From Tigriopus japonicus (taxonomy: Eukaryota; Arthropoda; Copepoda; Harpacticoida; Harpacticidae): a stretch of 64,000 nt of DNA. Positions 63,501 to 64,000 of this stretch are shown piece after piece (the stretch's first letter is position 1; the number at the start of each line of letters is the position of its first letter). The notes below the pieces were generated by a model, which saw nothing but the letters and a program-made list of their open reading frames with translations, was not told where the DNA came from and searched no databases. The DNA lies in contig JAAGOF010000187.1 in the NCBI GenBank assembly GCA_010645155.1, positions 151,846-215,845 on the forward strand, written 5' to 3'. The position numbers and the translations under genes are program-made.

Positions 63501-64000
63501 AGATAGCATTTAAAGCCTTCAAAAAGAGTCTCTCTCTCTGTGACTTTGCTCGTTGCCAAGAATATTTCATCCACATACATACAACAAAGGCCGCGACGTT
63601 TGTTGGAAGATCTAATGATGAATATGCACTCACCATGAATGCTTGGAGTTTCGCTCGTTTTCAAGGCCAAACAAACTAGAAAGTTTGGTCACAGGTCTTG
63701 AGTATCCACTTTTGATATCGTGGAGGTCCTCTTCGCCATAGTTTTCCTTTTTAAATGTCTGTTAATGACACTTTTATCATTTCCGCCCGGTTCCTCCGGC
63801 AAGATCCCCCTTTGAGACCAATGGTTTTGCGCAGTCTGGCATTTAAGCCTTGACGGGCCGAGCCTTCATTTGCAAATGCTTGTCTTGAGACCCTCCAATA
63901 TTGGACATGATGATCTTCAAATCTCACTGGCTTTTTTCTCACACACCCACAAAAGCTTGAACACCTTTCACACGAGCTCTCTATCTCTCTTTGAATAAAT
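51570..64000. other. 12.4 kb without a supported gene
   Basis: Both strands were read for domains and splice patterns. The open frames, the longest being about 135 codons (61021-61428, 62323-62727), carry no recognised motif. The region is less AT-rich than the left part and is marked by many GA/TC tracts (for example 51676-51703, 53521-53540, 62187-62208, 63521-63540), a GAA run at 58501-58520 and an E2F-like pair at 63225-63251. Confidence 0.5.
63225..63251. promoter_or_regulatory. Pair of E2F-like sites
   Basis: GGCGCCAAA (63225-63233) and GCGCGGGAAAA (63241-63251) both match the E2F/DP core TTTSSCGC on the minus strand, separated by an A-rich spacer. Paired sites of this kind occur near start sites of cell-cycle genes. 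No such gene is visible within the window. Confidence 0.35.

Overview
This is eukaryotic nuclear DNA, AT-rich with spliced genes. It most likely comes from an arthropod, and perhaps a copepod crustacean. The arthropod call rests on the gene set (a Draper/CED-1-type receptor, a Tret1-like sugar transporter, a Cys-rich secreted lectin), on the 58-98 nt introns that make up most of the splicing, and on many small MITE-like elements. The species is inference only. The window is a scaffold with one run of Ns at 51342-51440.

Five protein-coding genes can be supported. By joining exons at splice sites with matching phase I rebuilt three of them completely: an aldo-keto reductase (4 exons, 352 aa, minus, 10273-11859), a secreted Cys-rich protein with an acidic linker and a C-terminal C-type lectin domain (9 exons, 605 aa, minus, 16386-18730), and an SLC2/MFS sugar transporter (5 exons, 465 aa, minus, 21165-23705). 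The fourth is an intronless type I membrane protein with one Ig domain (262 aa, plus, 28745-29533). The fifth is a Draper/MEGF10/CED-1-type engulfment receptor (18 exons, about 1,240 aa, minus, 29807-48599) with signal peptide, EMI domain, about 15 EGF-like repeats, one TM helix, an NPVY motif and other tyrosine motifs. The Ig gene and the Draper-type gene converge tail to tail, with poly(A) signals only about 30 bp apart.

The left 28 kb between genes is rich in mobile-element debris. It holds a decayed multi-stop ORF of a dispersed repetitive family (4.4-5.6 kb), two non-LTR reverse-transcriptase fragments (8.6-8.9 and 25.4-25.9 kb), a Mutator-like MITE with about 10 bp target duplications (9.3-9.9 kb), a hAT-like MITE with an 8 bp target duplication inside the transporter gene (22.7-23.0 kb), another inverted-repeat element (20.3-20.8 kb), a tRNA-like SINE head (24.56-24.63 kb) and a foldback element whose ends are tandem repeats (26.28-26.74 kb).

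The right 15 kb (48.7-64 kb) lies upstream of the Draper-type start codon and holds no gene I can support. It carries many GA/TC tracts and one tight pair of E2F-like sites. It may hold the promoter and leader exons of the Draper-type gene, or the regulatory DNA of a neighbour outside the window. Two unusual gene-structure points recur: GC-AG introns that the reading frame requires (in the lectin and the transporter genes), and a frame conflict around a 48-nt intron in the cytoplasmic tail of the Draper-type gene.
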